Shown here: positions 10,507 through 18,239 of the stretch, in pieces | How the letters are laid out: every line of letters begins with the position of its first letter | How positions within the stretch are numbered: the first letter of the stretch is position 1 | NCBI RefSeq assembly: GCF_001467695.1 | Contig: NZ_LNYE01000029.1 | Span: forward strand, 448,759 to 512,758 | DNA: 64,000 nt | Reading direction: 5' to 3' | Source of the DNA: Legionella gratiana | GTDB taxonomy: Bacteria; Pseudomonadota; Gammaproteobacteria; Legionellales; Legionellaceae | Translations under genes and position numbers: made by a program | The notes under the pieces: model-generated | Database searches by the model: none | What the model was told of the DNA's origin: nothing | What the model saw: the letters and a program-made list of their open reading frames with translations, nothing else

Positions 10507-10540
10507 GTTGGGTCTAAAATGACCCAACTTACATTTTTTC
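10507..10540 (+). terminator. Rho-independent terminator after the two large genes
   Basis: GTTGGGTC (10507-10514), a 6-base loop and GACCCAAC (10521-10528) form a perfect 8-bp stem, followed by TTACATTTTTTC. It lies 12 bp after the stop codon of the 1,531-aa gene. Confidence 0.8.
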
Positions 10541-10581
10541 ATACTTAAGCAGAAAGAATGACAAAAATTTACATTATTTAA

Positions 10582-10640
10582 ACGTTCGTTTAGCGACATA
10601 AATGGCATAGAAATGCCTTTTATGTCGAACTCAGGTTATT
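10582..10640. repeat. Interspersed palindromic repeat, copy 1
   Basis: The arms CGACATAAATGGCAT (10594-10608) and ATGCCTTTTATGTCG (10613-10627) pair with one mismatch around the loop AGAA. The left flank is ACGTTCGTTTAG and the right flank AACTCAGGTTATT. The same unit recurs at 16996 and, inverted, at 21609. Here it sits between two convergent genes, where it could also help to end transcripts. Confidence 0.85.
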
Positions 10641-11031
10641 TAAATGTGGCCTTGATATCACTAAATCCAGGATTAATGTCGTTCTGATCGAATTTCGTAA
10701 AAATTCCTAAAGTGCTAAGAGCAGATTTTTTCTGAATTTCTTGTTCATTTTTAATAATCTCTTCTGCATGATCTTTTACGTAATTCTGTAAATATTGTTT
10801 CGATTCGCTTCGAAAATAGAGATATAGATCTGATTTTAATTGTCTAATTGCATTTTTAAGTTTGGAGACTTGCTCTTCATCGATATCTTTTTTTAAATTG
10901 TTAAGAATATGTTCAGCATATTGAATTGTTGCTTTATACATAGGAATATTAGTATATGTAAGGTCTATGGTATTTGTTACAGAGTCACAAATTTCGATTG
11001 CATTAATTAAATCTTTATGTCTAAATTTCAT
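10636..11031 (-). CDS. Small helical hypothetical protein (131 aa)
   Basis: The product starts MKFRHKDLINAIEICDS and is highly charged, with heptad-like Lys/Glu/Leu patterns at residues 45-100 (DEEQVSKLKNAIRQLK, then HAEEIIKNEQEIQKK), suggesting a coiled coil. There is no signal peptide and no recognised family. AAAACCC lies upstream of the ATG without a clear Shine-Dalgarno. Its 3' end runs to the edge of the palindromic repeat at 10594. It is monocistronic, with AT-rich sequence upstream. It could be a small effector or simply an orphan gene. Confidence 0.6.
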   Translation of the reverse strand: MKFRHKDLINAIEICDSVTNTIDLTYTNIPMYKATIQYAEHILNNLKKDIDEEQVSKLKNAIRQLKSDLYLYFRSESKQYLQNYVKDHAEEIIKNEQEIQKKSALSTLGIFTKFDQNDINPGFSDIKATFK

Positions 11032-11407
11032 AGGGTTTTTCTCTTTTTTAAAATGTTAAGGCTTGCATAAATATACTTACTAAGTAAAAGTATTTATATG
11101 TTGTTTTTAAAAACAGTGATATTGTAATAGATTAAAATTAAGACATTATTAACAATATTCTAATAGGTAGAGTTAATTTGAAGCAAAACTAAAAGATCTG
11201 AGCTGCAATGTGAGAGAAAACCGATGCTAAAAACCAAAATGCCTTTAAAGGAAGATTATCAAAATGATAAATGGATGAATAAACGCTCATGCCATTTCAG
11301 ACAATCAACTCAAATCCATCCTGTAACATGTCAGTCCCTATCAGGGAACGGCCAAGATTCACCATCCCACGTGACCTCTTATTTCATCCTTTTATCAAGA
11401 TTCAATA
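11032..11407. other. Intergenic region without a supported gene
   Basis: Very AT-rich to about 11200, as expected for the promoter region of the 131-aa gene. A 64-codon frame at 11224-11418 on the plus strand overlaps the end of the U-box-like gene and has unlikely composition (many His, Ser, Cys), so I do not call it. I see no convincing terminator or repeat. Confidence 0.5.
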
Positions 11408-12364
11408 CTATCTCCTAAACAGTTGCTTATTGGATTGTGCTTCTTCATCAAGGTGAGCAGAAGCATTTTGTTTTGTTGCTTCACGTTTTTTATTGAGATT
11501 GAGAACGGCATCATCGAAGCTGTTTAATAGGGTACGCGCGGAATAAAAACCTTCTAATTTCAGCGGCTTGCGTGTATAAGGATCGGGTTTATTGCTCTTA
11601 TACAACTCTAATAGCGTACTTAAATTATAATATCTTTCGTCATACATCACAGGAATATCATCGAAGTAGTCTCTCATGATGCAATCCTTAAAACCTTCAA
11701 ATAGTGGTTCTTCTTCTTGGGTTAAGTTCAGCTTATTGATACGAGCAGCTATTGTTTCAATATTGCTCGTATGGCAGCGATCAATATATTCTTGAGTGAG
11801 TGACGTATATTGATCCACTGTATTTTCTGATTGAGAAGGGGGGGCAGGTCTGTCCTGTGACAGTCGGCTCAAAACGCTTGTTGTTGATTCACGGAGCTCG
11901 GGTATGGGTTGTCTTGCTAGGCCTAAGTTGTGATGCCTATATCCTTGACTGGACAGAGGTAAAATCATGCCGGCGCAGATGACTCGTGCTGCACTACCTC
12001 GATTTTTGATTGATCGAATGACTTCTTCGCTCGGTTGTTGGTTAAAAATTACATCTCCTCTACCGTAGAGCGTTAATTCTAAATCGTCTGCTACGGCACC
12101 CTCAAAAGTTAAAGTTCCATTACCTTCTTTGAGAATTTTGCAGTCACGGCCTACGTTACCTATTATTTTTAGACTGCTATTTTCACGAATAGTTAAGTTG
12201 ACATTTTGTCCTACTGCTCCAGTGATGATTGTAAGCCCACTACCCTCGCGGATGAAATCGGAGTTGTCAGGGATTATTTCTAAAATAATAGAGCCGGGAT
12301 TTTCGTGGGAGATTGTGGATCGATTAGAGCGCCTAAATCCTAATAATTGTGCCAAAGATATCAT
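11408..12364 (-). CDS. Beta-helix-like / U-box-like protein, candidate E3 ubiquitin ligase effector
   Basis: 318 aa, two parts. Residues about 24-110 show short repeated strands with regular Gly/Asn turns (SLKIIGN, TLTFEGA, LTLYGRG), like a small right-handed beta-helix or polymer-forming-protein fold. Residues about 225-290 read CIMRDYFDDIPVMYDE, then ERYYNLSTLLELYKSN and PDPYTRKPL. This matches the U-box layout: a PV pair after an acidic turn, an aromatic, a helix, then P-x-T-x-x-P-L. U-boxes bind E2 enzymes without zinc, and Legionella uses them in secreted E3 ligases. There is no signal peptide. The tail has Asp/Glu/Gln. The U-box reading is pattern-based; the target is unknown. Confidence 0.65.
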   Translation of the reverse strand: MISLAQLLGFRRSNRSTISHENPGSIILEIIPDNSDFIREGSGLTIITGAVGQNVNLTIRENSSLKIIGNVGRDCKILKEGNGTLTFEGAVADDLELTLYGRGDVIFNQQPSEEVIRSIKNRGSAARVICAGMILPLSSQGYRHHNLGLARQPIPELRESTTSVLSRLSQDRPAPPSQSENTVDQYTSLTQEYIDRCHTSNIETIAARINKLNLTQEEEPLFEGFKDCIMRDYFDDIPVMYDERYYNLSTLLELYKSNKPDPYTRKPLKLEGFYSARTLLNSFDDAVLNLNKKREATKQNASAHLDEEAQSNKQLFRR

Positions 12365-12477
12365 GGTAATTCCTTATAAAATCAGGGATTTTAATATACG
12401 TAACAAAGAGGAATCAATTTTATCCAGTTATAATATTTGACAGTTTTTTTTATCCACGATAGCATAGCTACCAATAG

Positions 12478-12552
12478 ATGGCGCGGGGTGTCGTAAAGCG
12501 GCTGAGAAATACCCGTTGAACTTGATCTGGTTCATACCAGCGTAAGAACGCC
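12478..12552 (+). promoter_or_regulatory. TPP (THI-box) riboswitch
   Basis: GCGCGGGGTGTCGTAAAGCG is followed by GCTGAGAAATACCC, then GAACTTGATCTGG, TTCATACCAG and CGTAAGAACGC. These are the conserved P2-P5 pieces of the thiamine pyrophosphate aptamer in their usual order. It lies about 160 bp before the first thiamine gene, on the same strand, so TPP should repress the operon. Confidence 0.95.
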
Positions 12553-12585
12553 TGATGTCTGAAAAGTATTTTTTGACTCTTGAGT

Positions 12586-12649
12586 GAACAAAGTTTGGGT
12601 TTGTTCGTCCAAAGATACGTTTGTTTCAGACTGAAACGTTTCAGTTTTT
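12586..12649 (+). promoter_or_regulatory. Possible expression platform of the riboswitch
   Basis: GAACAAA (12586-12592) pairs with TTTGTTC (12600-12606). Further on, CTGAAAC (12631-12637) can pair either with GTTTCAG upstream (12623-12629, one-base loop) or with GTTTCAG downstream (12638-12644), which is followed by TTTTT. Mutually exclusive hairpins ahead of a T-run would suit terminator/antiterminator switching, but the stems are short and tightly looped. Confidence 0.35.
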
Positions 12650-12709
12650 CTTACCGTAAATATTCCTTGCCATCCTTTAATCTCACTATTGAACACAAGG
12701 AGCCAAGGT

Positions 12710-13654
12710 ATGAATGCATTATCTACACGAACAACTTTGCTACTTAATTGGTATGCAAATCCTTATCACGCCCCAATTTTTGTTGCTCATGCTTTAGGGT
12801 TCTACCAACAAGAAGGAATAAAGCTTGCCATTCTGGAGCCTAGTGATCCAAGTGATGTCACTGAGATTGTTGGCATGGGGCATGTTGATTTTGGTGTTAA
12901 AGCGATGATTCATACTTTAGCCGCACGTGCAAAAGGTTATTCTGTAACTTCTATCGGCACCTTGTTGGATGAACCACCGACTGGTCTGATTGCACTTAAA
13001 TCCAGTGGCATTAATTCGTTTCAAGATATTGTTGGTAAGCGAGTGGGTTATATTGGTGAGTTTGGCAAAATTATTATTGATAATTTAGCAACTTTAGCTG
13101 GCATTGATTCCTCCAGTTATGAAACAGTGCGTATTGGCATGAATGTGACGGATGCGATTTGTCGCGATCTTATTGATGCGGGTATTGGTTTTATTAATTT
13201 TCAGCGGGTTGAATTGGAGCATTTACGTGGTGAAACTGTATTCTTACGTTTGGATCAACTTGCTGGATTAGGTTGCTGTTGCTTCTGCTCTATTCAGTTT
13301 ATTGTACCCGAACGTATGTTAGCTCAACCTGATGTGATGAAAGGCTTTCTTAAAGCTACCCAACGAGGTGCTGCTTTTACTACAGAAAATCCAGATGAAG
13401 CTTACGAGCTTTTATGTCGCGCCAAGCCCCCATTAAGAACCCCTATGTATCATACGATTTTTATTCGCAGTTTACCTTTCTTCTCGCGGACATTGTTAAA
13501 TGTGGAGCGTGATTGGAATAAAGTAAGCCGATTCGGTAAACACTTAAGAATTATTGATGAATCTTTTGATGTTCCTGCTTGCTATACCAATGAGTTATTA
13601 CCAAAGGTACCTCATTCTGATTTAGAACCTATTGCTTGTTGCGTGAGTGACTAA
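12710..13654 (+). CDS. thi5: THI5/NMT1-type HMP-P synthase
   Basis: Makes the pyrimidine half of thiamine (HMP-P) from PLP and a histidine of the protein itself, in the yeast manner. The 314-aa product has the periplasmic-binding-protein-like NMT1 fold, the PLP-binding lysine and donor histidine in VKAMIHTLA (K64, H68, spaced as K62/H66 of yeast THI5), and the diagnostic CCCFC iron motif at 189-193. The start at 12710 is set by AAGGAG at 12697-12702; the TTG at 12689 would lie before that site. First gene after the TPP riboswitch, with thiO 5 bp downstream. No thiC is seen here. A bacterial THI5 has been characterised in Legionella pneumophila, which fits. Confidence 0.93.
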   Translation: MNALSTRTTLLLNWYANPYHAPIFVAHALGFYQQEGIKLAILEPSDPSDVTEIVGMGHVDFGVKAMIHTLAARAKGYSVTSIGTLLDEPPTGLIALKSSGINSFQDIVGKRVGYIGEFGKIIIDNLATLAGIDSSSYETVRIGMNVTDAICRDLIDAGIGFINFQRVELEHLRGETVFLRLDQLAGLGCCCFCSIQFIVPERMLAQPDVMKGFLKATQRGAAFTTENPDEAYELLCRAKPPLRTPMYHTIFIRSLPFFSRTLLNVERDWNKVSRFGKHLRIIDESFDVPACYTNELLPKVPHSDLEPIACCVSD

Positions 13655-13659
13655 ATTAA

Positions 13660-14724
13660 ATGAAAAATGCTGCTGTTGTCGGTGCTGGAATTCTGGGATG
13701 TTTGCTGGCTTTACGTTTGCATCATGAAGGCTGGCAGGTGACTGTATTTGAATCAGAAACCTCGTTCAATAATTGCAGTAATGCTGCAGCAGGTCTTTTA
13801 GCTCCTATGTCAGAGCTCGATAAGGCAGAACAAGTGATTTTTGATTTAGGAGTGGAGTCGGTTAAAAAATTATGGAGGTGCATTCTCAATCAATTAAATG
13901 AGCCAATTTATTTTCGTCAACAAGGCTCCCTTATTCTACATCATCCACAAGATAAAGCAGAATGGCAAAAATTTAGTGCGCGAATTGTTAATAAATTGAG
14001 TAGCACCTGTTATGAGTTACTCAATCATCATGCATTAAAGCAGATTGAACCTGAGTTGAGCCAATTTCAAACCGCCTACTATTTTCCACAAGAAGGGCAG
14101 ATTGATAATCAGACTTTATTATGGGCATTGAAAGATCATCTTTGCCAATTAGGTGTTTTATGGCGAGGAGGAGTTTTTGTTTCATCAATGTATCCGGGAA
14201 GAATAGAAATAGGTCAGCAAAGCTATGCTTTTGATTTTGTTTTTGATTGTCGAGGATTAGGTGCGAAAAAAACGTTTCCTGATTTACGTGGACTGCGCGG
14301 AGAGCTTATTTGGTTACATGCACCTGAAGTAAAATTACAGCGCCCTATAAGACTCTTACATCCACGTTATTATATTTATATTGTGCCGCGTCCTCATTCT
14401 TATTATCTTCTTGGTGCTAGTGAATTGGAAACAGAGGATTTAAGTCCGATTTCGGTACATACCACTCTTGAATTATTAACTGCTGCTTATTATGTGCATC
14501 GAGGTTTTGCTGAGGCACGAATCATTAAAACGGTAACTCATAGTCGTCCCACTTTAACTCATCACCAACCACGCATTAAATATGCAAAACAGTTTATTGC
14601 AGTTAATGGACTTTATCGTCATGGATATTTAATCGCTCCGGCATTGGTAGAAGAGGTCTTACGTGGGCTTAAAAGCAATCAAGAAGAAATTTATTATCCA
14701 GAGCTTTGGGAGGCTTATTCATGA
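13660..14724 (+). CDS. thiO: Glycine oxidase ThiO (FAD-dependent)
   Basis: ThiO oxidises glycine to the imine needed by ThiG for the thiazole ring. The 354-aa product starts with the FAD-binding GAGILGCLLALRL (GxGxxG) and an acidic end to strand 2 (VFESE). It has SNAAAGLLAP, typical of DadA/ThiO oxidoreductases, and ends with GLYRHGYLIAPA, which resembles the ThiO C-terminal GHYRNGILLAP signature. It follows thi5 by 5 bp, and its stop overlaps the thiS start (ATGA). Confidence 0.92.
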   Translation: MKNAAVVGAGILGCLLALRLHHEGWQVTVFESETSFNNCSNAAAGLLAPMSELDKAEQVIFDLGVESVKKLWRCILNQLNEPIYFRQQGSLILHHPQDKAEWQKFSARIVNKLSSTCYELLNHHALKQIEPELSQFQTAYYFPQEGQIDNQTLLWALKDHLCQLGVLWRGGVFVSSMYPGRIEIGQQSYAFDFVFDCRGLGAKKTFPDLRGLRGELIWLHAPEVKLQRPIRLLHPRYYIYIVPRPHSYYLLGASELETEDLSPISVHTTLELLTAAYYVHRGFAEARIIKTVTHSRPTLTHHQPRIKYAKQFIAVNGLYRHGYLIAPALVEEVLRGLKSNQEEIYYPELWEAYS

Positions 14725-14921
14725 TTATTTACATCAATGATCAACCCTTATCTTTAGACTCATCGTGTACTCTACAGGAGGTGCTCGATCAAAAAAATAA
14801 TAGTGCAGCACATTTAGCAATTGCTATAAATAATCAATTTATTCCTAGAACCTTGTTTGCTAGCACCACATTACAAGAAGGTGATCGTATTGATTTGATT
14901 ACGCCGATGCAAGGAGGGTAA
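14721..14921 (+). CDS. thiS: Sulfur carrier protein ThiS
   Basis: 66 aa, a ubiquitin-like carrier whose C-terminal Gly-Gly is adenylated and thiocarboxylated to deliver sulfur to ThiG. The protein starts [12 protein letters not shown], has [12 protein letters not shown], and ends in DLITPMQGG. The ATG at 14721 overlaps the thiO stop; GGGAGG at 14708-14713 supports it over the earlier TTG. The activating enzyme is probably the MoeB/ThiF-like protein encoded at 21800. Confidence 0.93.
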   Translation: MIIYINDQPLSLDSSCTLQEVLDQKNNSAAHLAIAINNQFIPRTLFASTTLQEGDRIDLITPMQGG

Positions 14922-14923
14922 CC

Positions 14924-15709
14924 ATGTGGACTTTAGCTGATCAAACGATAACGAGTCGCTTGCTTTTAGGAACAGCTGCTTATCCATCACTTGAGGTGAT
15001 GGCTGGTGCCATTCGTGCTTCCAAAGCAGAGGTAATCACTGTTTCTATGAAGCGCCAAATGCCATGTAACCAAGGAGGTGATTTATTTTGGAAAATTATT
15101 CAAGCCTTAGGATGTCATTTACTTCCCAATACTGCCGGCTGTCGTGATGCACAAACCGCAATTACTACTGCTGAAATGGCGCGAGAACTTTTTCAAACTT
15201 CGTGGATTAAATTGGAGGTAATTGGAGATGATTACAGTTTACAGCCTGATCCCTTTGAATTGGTACACGCAGCTGCAGAATTAGTAAAACGCGGATTTGA
15301 GGTATTCCCCTATTGCACGGATGATTTAGTTTTGTGCCAACGACTCATCGATTGTGGTTGTCGTATTTTGATGCCATGGGCTTCGCCTATCGGTTCTGGA
15401 AAAGGTTTATTGAATCCCTATGCATTAGAAACTTTACGTCAACGCTTACCTAATATAACACTTATTGTCGATGCAGGAATTGGGAAACCTTCGCATGCCA
15501 CACATGTTTTAGAGTTAGGTTTTGATGGAGTTTTGCTCAATAGCGCCGTCGCTTTGGCGATTCATCCGGTGACTATGGCTGAAGCTTTTTCACTTGCGGT
15601 TATTGCTGGTCGCAATGCGTTTGAAGCAGGGATTATGCCTGAGCGAATCACAGCACAATCATGTACTCCTTTGATTGATACACCATTTTGGCATCGGGAG
15701 TTGCAATAA
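14924..15709 (+). CDS. thiG: Thiazole synthase ThiG
   Basis: ThiG condenses DXP, the glycine-derived imine and ThiS-thiocarboxylate to the thiazole phosphate. The 261-aa TIM-barrel protein has the Schiff-base lysine in [29 protein letters not shown] and [11 protein letters not shown] with LNSAVA, all ThiG signatures. It starts 2 bp after thiS behind AAGGAGGG. Its TAA shares one base with the ATG of thiDE. Confidence 0.95.
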   Translation: MWTLADQTITSRLLLGTAAYPSLEVMAGAIRASKAEVITVSMKRQMPCNQGGDLFWKIIQALGCHLLPNTAGCRDAQTAITTAEMARELFQTSWIKLEVIGDDYSLQPDPFELVHAAAELVKRGFEVFPYCTDDLVLCQRLIDCGCRILMPWASPIGSGKGLLNPYALETLRQRLPNITLIVDAGIGKPSHATHVLELGFDGVLLNSAVALAIHPVTMAEAFSLAVIAGRNAFEAGIMPERITAQSCTPLIDTPFWHRELQ

Positions 15710-16989
15710 TGCGAATGGTGTGGGCTAATGCTGAACTAGAGGCAGACGTACTCACTTTTCAAGGTTTGGGGATTGAAGTACAACCACCCCAACTTCATGG
15801 TGAACGAATGCCTGCAGCACTAAAAATAAATGTTCAAATCGCTTTGGAGGACGTTTATTTTATAAAGCGTCATTCAATTCCTGTCGTTTTAGATGCTGTT
15901 TTTTTACTGCAAAAAGTGTACCGAAAGAGCGACTTAATGACATGGTTCTCTTTGGCTGATCTTTTAGTATTGGATACTCATGAAGCAGAAATGATTTTAG
16001 GTTATAAAGTTGTTTCTCATCAGTCCATGCAAAAGGCAGCCCATGAATTATTAAGTTTAGGGAGTCAAAGTATCCTTCTATTAGGTGAGCATTTATCTGA
16101 AACCTGGGATCATGATTATTGGACTAATGGGACGGCTTCTTTTTGGTTGAGCCAAGCTCGTTTTCCTCATGCAAAGCAACTCGAAATTCGCTCTGTTCTC
16201 TCAGCGGCTATTACTGCTTCTTTGGCTCTTGGTTATTCGTTAGCGGATGCACTAGTTATTGCAAAAATGTATATTCACCAGGCAATACGTCGAGCACAAA
16301 CAAACCTTTATTATGGAGGCTTTCCTGAACATGAAATTGATTTACCCTATCTTGCGTCAATGCCATTATATGAAACACCTCAACCGTTTAAGTGTTGCCA
16401 TCGCTTGGGTCTCTATCCCATTGTAGATAGTCCAGCTTGGGTAGAGTTATTGTTAAGTTTGGGAGTAAAAACCATTCAATTACGGATTAAAGAAAGAACA
16501 GATACTTTAGAAAAAGACATTCAGAGAAGTATTGCTTTGGCTAAAAAACATCATGCCATTTTATACATTAATGATTATTGGGAATTGGCATTAAAATTCA
16601 ATGCTGATGGAGTGCATTTGGGACAATCCGATTTAGATACTGCAGATATTGATGCAATTAGAAGGAAGGGATTATTACTAGGAGTAAGCACTCATTGTTA
16701 TTACGAGGTGGCAAGAGCACATGCGATTAGCCCTTCATATATTGCAGTTGGACCAATTTATCCTACAACCAGTAAAGAAATGCCTTTCTCAGCACAAGGC
16801 ATTGAGCGTTTAAAACGCTGGCGACGTACTTTAAATTATCCTTTGGTCGGAATAGGAGGTATCAATAGTGAACGCATGTCAGATGTGGTTGCTACAGGTG
16901 TTCAAGGAATAGCTCTTATTTCCGCAATTACCAAAGCTCAAGATCCACGAAAAGCTACGGAGCAATTGTTGAGTTTTATAAAAATGTAA
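15709..16989 (+). CDS. thiDE: Fused ThiD-like / ThiE protein, ThiD half degenerate
   Basis: 426 aa. The C-terminal half (about 225-426) is a complete ThiE thiamine-phosphate synthase: QLRIKE, INDYWELA, ADGVHLGQSDL, GVSTH, YIAVGPIYPTTSK and VGIGGI. The N-terminal half resembles the HMP-P kinase ThiD (EADVLTFQGLG for QADLKTFSALG, DAVFL, LVLDTHEAEMI), but the GG of the N-terminal substrate loop is gone and the catalytic GTGC motif reads EIRSVLSAA. I infer that the kinase half may be inactive, so another ThiD would be needed. The ATG at 15709 overlaps the thiG stop by 1 base, with GGGAG 8 bp ahead; the TTG at 15688 is less likely. Confidence 0.88.
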   Translation: MRMVWANAELEADVLTFQGLGIEVQPPQLHGERMPAALKINVQIALEDVYFIKRHSIPVVLDAVFLLQKVYRKSDLMTWFSLADLLVLDTHEAEMILGYKVVSHQSMQKAAHELLSLGSQSILLLGEHLSETWDHDYWTNGTASFWLSQARFPHAKQLEIRSVLSAAITASLALGYSLADALVIAKMYIHQAIRRAQTNLYYGGFPEHEIDLPYLASMPLYETPQPFKCCHRLGLYPIVDSPAWVELLLSLGVKTIQLRIKERTDTLEKDIQRSIALAKKHHAILYINDYWELALKFNADGVHLGQSDLDTADIDAIRRKGLLLGVSTHCYYEVARAHAISPSYIAVGPIYPTTSKEMPFSAQGIERLKRWRRTLNYPLVGIGGINSERMSDVVATGVQGIALISAITKAQDPRKATEQLLSFIKM

Positions 16990-16995
16990 GTGGTA

Positions 16996-17050
16996 CGTTT
17001 AGCGACATAAAAGGCATTTCCATGCCTTTTATGTCGAACTCACGTTATTT
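16996..17050. repeat. Interspersed palindromic repeat, copy 2
   Basis: CGACATAAAAGGCAT (17003-17017) and ATGCCTTTTATGTCG (17022-17036) form a perfect 15-bp stem with loop TTCC. The flanks CGTTTAG and AACTCACGTTATT match copy 1. It lies between the convergent ends of thiDE and the J-domain gene. Confidence 0.9.
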
Positions 17051-18091
17051 ATTATTTAAAAGATAATTGCCTCTTTCTGATTGTTTCTTTTCTTCAGGAT
17101 TTGTTTGAGATGAAGAGCTGGGCGATGAAGGAGAAAAAAATAGCCAATTCCAACCCGCACGAATGTTATCACGAATATAAAATCCCGTTATGCTATGAGA
17201 AGAATTGCTTGGTTTTTCATTTTCAATTACATGTGGTTTTTGACCTTTGGTATAGAATGCAACAGGGTTTTCACTATAAATCTCTCCAATATGTGAACCT
17301 GCTTTTTCTAAAGAGTGCATAAAGCGGACTGAGTTACGGTACTCTTTCCAACTCATTGGTTGTACAGTATAAATATCTTCTTTATGAATGACAGTATTGG
17401 GCTGCAAAGTAAAATATTTATCAGCTGAACGTGCATTTAATATATTGGGAGCAGCGAGTTCTTTCTCCGAGGCTCTGGCATCGGATAACCGTGTTATAGG
17501 TAGTCTGAGTCGAACAATGAGAGACATACTGTTATGGCCATGTTGATTGACAATATCCACTGCTTCTTTATAAGTTACACCGACCTGATAAATGCCATTA
17601 TTTGAGTTAATAATAAACTTTCTGATATTTTCTAAGTTTATTTCTCGTTCTTTTGGATCAAGCGAAAGATGAACTCGAGCATTGCTTAAGCCTGGTACAA
17701 TTGAAGGAGAAAAAGGTACTGGGATAAAAATGTCAATCTCATCAGTCCGATATTCATTGAGAGCATCGGAGGGTATTACATTGGCTTGTCCATTTTTTTC
17801 TGCAGGAAACGAGAATGGAGACTTAGAAAAATTTGAAGACAGCTTTTCATCAAATTCATGAACTCGATTTTGTTGATAAAGTTCAAAATATAATCGAAGC
17901 TTTGCTTCGCTATTTATTTTTTCCCAGGCATTTTGGAGCACTTTGAACTCTTCATCAGATTTACCAGGGTTTTTATCAGGATGTGTTGCTAATGCTTGTT
18001 TAATATAGGCTTTTTTTACCACTGTAAAATCATCGGTAGGTGCTATTCTCAATATTCCATAAATATCTTGCTGATTTTTCTCGTTTTTCAT
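17045..18091 (-). CDS. J-domain (DnaJ-like) protein, candidate effector
   Basis: 348 aa. Residues 8-70 form a J-domain: DIYGILRIAPTDD, KKAYIKQALATHPDKNPG with the HPD at 37-39, then FKVLQNAWEKINSE. J-domains stimulate the ATPase of Hsp70 partners. The G/F region and zinc-finger domain of true DnaJ are absent, and residues 100-348 match nothing I know. The C-terminus is Ser-rich (SPSSPSSSSQ), then NPEEKKQSERG, a hydrophilic tail of the sort seen on Dot/Icm substrates. There is no signal peptide. It is a monocistronic gene convergent with the thiamine operon, with TTCGAGGAAAA upstream of the start. An effector that recruits host Hsp70 is an inference; a cytoplasmic cochaperone is equally possible. 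Confidence 0.75.
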   Translation of the reverse strand: MKNEKNQQDIYGILRIAPTDDFTVVKKAYIKQALATHPDKNPGKSDEEFKVLQNAWEKINSEAKLRLYFELYQQNRVHEFDEKLSSNFSKSPFSFPAEKNGQANVIPSDALNEYRTDEIDIFIPVPFSPSIVPGLSNARVHLSLDPKEREINLENIRKFIINSNNGIYQVGVTYKEAVDIVNQHGHNSMSLIVRLRLPITRLSDARASEKELAAPNILNARSADKYFTLQPNTVIHKEDIYTVQPMSWKEYRNSVRFMHSLEKAGSHIGEIYSENPVAFYTKGQKPHVIENEKPSNSSHSITGFYIRDNIRAGWNWLFFSPSSPSSSSQTNPEEKKQSERGNYLLNNK

Positions 18092-18239
18092 TTTATGTTT
18101 TCCTCGAACGTTATTAAAGAAGCGATTTCTCTAAAAGTCTTGGAATATTCTAGAGAAGAGATCTGAGTGAATTCTTAAGAATGAGTGAGTTTTTATACTA
18201 AGGTATTCTTTTTAGGAATGGGGATGCTATAAGCGTATC

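Noticed and set aside
11224-11418. 64-codon plus-strand frame before the U-box-like gene
   Set aside because: Overlaps the end of a well-supported minus-strand gene, unusual composition, no ribosome binding site.
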